A DNA stretch of 64,000 nt from SHVZ01 sp041906305 (lineage in GTDB: Bacteria > Pseudomonadota > Alphaproteobacteria > SHVZ01): positions 434,001-498,000 of the forward strand of contig JAYRJL010000003.1 of the NCBI GenBank assembly GCA_041906305.1, in the 5' to 3' direction. Below the pieces are notes generated by a model, which saw only the letters and a program-made list of their open reading frames with translations, ran no database searches and was not told the origin of the DNA. Positions 62,443 through 64,000 of this stretch are shown here, one piece after another. The number at the start of each line of letters is the position of its first letter. The stretch's first letter is position 1. A program made the position numbers and the translations under genes.

Positions 62443-63635
62443 CGGGTCGGCAGCGCCACGGCGCGATTGTACCAGTTCATCAGGATCGAGACGGCGACGC
62501 TCATGATCAGGTAGATCGCCAGCGTGATCGCGATGATCTCGACCGCCTGGCCGGTCTGGTTGAGCGCCGAGCCGACGAAGACCGAGACGATGTCCGGATA
62601 GGCGATGGCCGCGGCGAAGGACGAGTTCTTCACGACGTTGACGTACTGGTTGGTGAGCGGCGGCACGATCACGCGCATCGCCTGCGGCAGCACGACCAGC
62701 CGGAGCGTCTGCCGCTCGCTCAATCCCAACGCGCGCGCCGCCTGGCGCTGGCCGTCGGGCACGGCTTGGATGCCGCCGCGGACGATCTCGGCGATGAAGC
62801 CGGCGGTGTAGGTCACCAGCGCCAGCAGGAGGCCGATGAATTCGGGAATCAGGACCACGCCGCCGGCGACGTTGAACCCGCGGGGCTTGGGAATCTCCCA
62901 GCCGACGGCGGCGCCGACGGCGATCGCCGTCAGCAGCGGCAGGCCCACGATCAGAGCCGCACCGGTCTCGATGATCGGGAAGGCCCGGCCGGTCTCGGCC
63001 TGGCGACGCGCGGCCCAGCGACGGATCACGAGGAACCCGGCGCAGCCCAGGGCCATCACCGCCGGAACCGCGACGAAGGCGAGGCCCTCGGTCGGGCTCG
63101 GAATGGTGAGACCGCGGTTGCTGAGGAAGACGAGGTCGAAGAAGTTGAAGCCCTGCCTGGGCGGCGGCAGCGCACGGATGATCCCGAAGTACCAGAAGAA
63201 GACGAAGAGCAGCAGCGGGATGTTGCGCACGAACTCGACGAAGCCGTAGGCGAGGCGCGAGAGCAGCCAGTTGCGCGAGAGGCGTGCGATGCCGACCAGG
63301 AATCCGAGGATGGTCGCGAACACGATGCCGAGCATCGAGACCAGCAGCGTGTTGAGCACGCCCACCAGCAGCATCCGCGCATAGGTCGAGGCGGGTCCGT
63401 AGTCGATCAGCTTCATCGGCAGGTCGATGCCGGCGTTCGACCAGAGGAAGCCAAAGCCCGAGGCGATGCCGCCGCGGGTCATGTTCTCGCGCGCGTTGAG
63501 GACAAAGTATCCGACGATCGCCAGCAGGACGGCGATGACCAGCGCCTGGCTCGCGACGTCGCGAACGCGCTTGTCGTTGAGGAACGAGGCGACCGGCGAC
63601 GGGCGCGAGCCCGTCGCCGGATCGACGCTGCTCAT
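62439..63635 (-). CDS. aapQ: General L-amino-acid ABC transporter permease, AapQ-like (398 aa)
   Basis: Start ATG 63635 (MSSVDPATGSRPSP), overlapping the aapJ stop. Permease with an extra N-terminal region and hydrophobic segments (VIAVLLAIVGYFVLNARENM), core FVEFVRNIPLLLFVFFWYFG, and the EAA loop (EIVRGGIQAVPDGQRQAARALG). Inner-membrane half of the Aap importer. Length matches the family. Confidence 0.9.
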   Translation of the reverse strand: MSSVDPATGSRPSPVASFLNDKRVRDVASQALVIAVLLAIVGYFVLNARENMTRGGIASGFGFLWSNAGIDLPMKLIDYGPASTYARMLLVGVLNTLLVSMLGIVFATILGFLVGIARLSRNWLLSRLAYGFVEFVRNIPLLLFVFFWYFGIIRALPPPRQGFNFFDLVFLSNRGLTIPSPTEGLAFVAVPAVMALGCAGFLVIRRWAARRQAETGRAFPIIETGAALIVGLPLLTAIAVGAAVGWEIPKPRGFNVAGGVVLIPEFIGLLLALVTYTAGFIAEIVRGGIQAVPDGQRQAARALGLSERQTLRLVVLPQAMRVIVPPLTNQYVNVVKNSSFAAAIAYPDIVSVFVGSALNQTGQAVEIIAITLAIYLIMSVAVSILMNWYNRAVALPTR

Positions 63636-64000
63636 TGGAACGGCGGGGTGAAGAGGATGCCGCCCTTGGTCCAGAGCTGGTTCATGCCGCGCTCGAGCTT
63701 GAGGTCGGAGGCCATGCCGACGGTCCGCTCGTAGGACTCGCCGTAGTTCCCGACCATCTTGATCGCGTTGTAGAGCCAGTCCTTGCCGACGCCGACCATC
63801 GGGCCGAAGTCGCCTTCGACGCCGAGGATCCGGCGGACTTCGGCGCTCGGCGACTTTGCCTTCATCTCGTCGACGTTCTTCGAGGTGACGCCCAGCGCTT
63901 CGGCGGCGATCATGCCGTTCAGCACCCAGCGCACCAGATCGGCCCACTGGGCGTCGCCGTGGCGGACCACCGGCCCCTGCGGATCGTTGGAGACAGTCTC
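63632..64000 (-). CDS. aapJ: Amino-acid ABC transporter substrate-binding protein, AapJ-like (5' end outside window)
   Basis: Only the C-terminal 122 residues are in the window; the frame runs open to the right edge (DPQGPVVRHGDAQWADLVRW...). Periplasmic binding-protein ending: MIAAEALGVTSKNVDEMK, VGVGKDWLYNAIKMVGNYGE, MNQLWTKGGILFTPPFQ, all matching AapJ. ATGA overlap with aapQ. Captures amino acids in the periplasm. Confidence 0.9.
   Translation of the reverse strand, partial: ETVSNDPQGPVVRHGDAQWADLVRWVLNGMIAAEALGVTSKNVDEMKAKSPSAEVRRILGVEGDFGPMVGVGKDWLYNAIKMVGNYGESYERTVGMASDLKLERGMNQLWTKGGILFTPPFQ

Overview
The window is a GC-rich bacterial chromosome segment whose housekeeping genes (uvrB, uvrC, pgsA, molybdenum-cofactor genes, an Aap-type amino-acid transporter, Mla lipid transporter, aspC) look alphaproteobacterial, most likely Rhodospirillales-like. 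That placement comes from gene content and style, not from a marker gene. One tRNA gene (Lys, CTT) is present. I saw no rRNA and no CRISPR array.

Region 1 (1 to about 23,950) is a genomic island whose right end abuts the 3' end of tRNA-Lys; its left end lies outside the window. It carries: (a) a UvrD-type helicase (cut by the window edge), a frameshifted OLD-family ATPase/TOPRIM nuclease and a 91-residue partner, recalling Gabija/class 2 OLD pairs; (b) on the minus strand, a tightly coupled operon encoding a ClpB-like AAA+ ATPase, a radical-SAM activase-like protein, a 2069-residue zinc-ribbon/pseudokinase/SF1 helicase/nuclease protein and a coiled-coil protein, with a fifth unknown gene just downstream. 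I cannot match this whole gene set to a named system, and it is the best candidate here for an undescribed defence or stress system; (c) an accessory zone with two inverted paralogous phospholipase-D-like nucleases (one frameshifted), a Lon-like AAA+ protein, two poorly characterised island proteins, an XRE regulator facing a divergent gene across a perfect palindrome, and gene remnants; (d) a chimeric reading frame joining the end of a P4-type integrase to most of a second tyrosine recombinase.

Region 2 (24 to 38 kb) is core-like: an SPINDLY/O-GlcNAc-transferase-like TPR protein, a co-directional run uvrC-pgsA-mobB-moeA-moaD-moaE, duplicated glycine-zipper lipoproteins, a FolM-like reductase, a CheY-like regulator, an M20 amidohydrolase coupled to a NUDIX hydrolase, and uvrB. 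An AT-richer HEPN-type gene sits directly upstream of uvrB and looks like a single-gene acquisition.

Region 3 (39 to 64 kb) holds aspC; a copper module (copA plus multicopper oxidase) behind a textbook MerR/CueR-type promoter; signalling genes (two-component receiver, ECF sigma/anti-sigma/S8 protease, Hpt, PAS-GGDEF-EAL); a glycosyltransferase; a zinc-type ABC permease and ATPase with a small His-rich membrane protein; an Mla lipid-transport operon followed by a FadL-type porin; and an aapJQM transporter coupled to a trans-3-hydroxy-L-proline dehydratase-like enzyme. ATGA/GTGA start-stop overlaps are common throughout, so gene coupling is a strong guide to shared function here.
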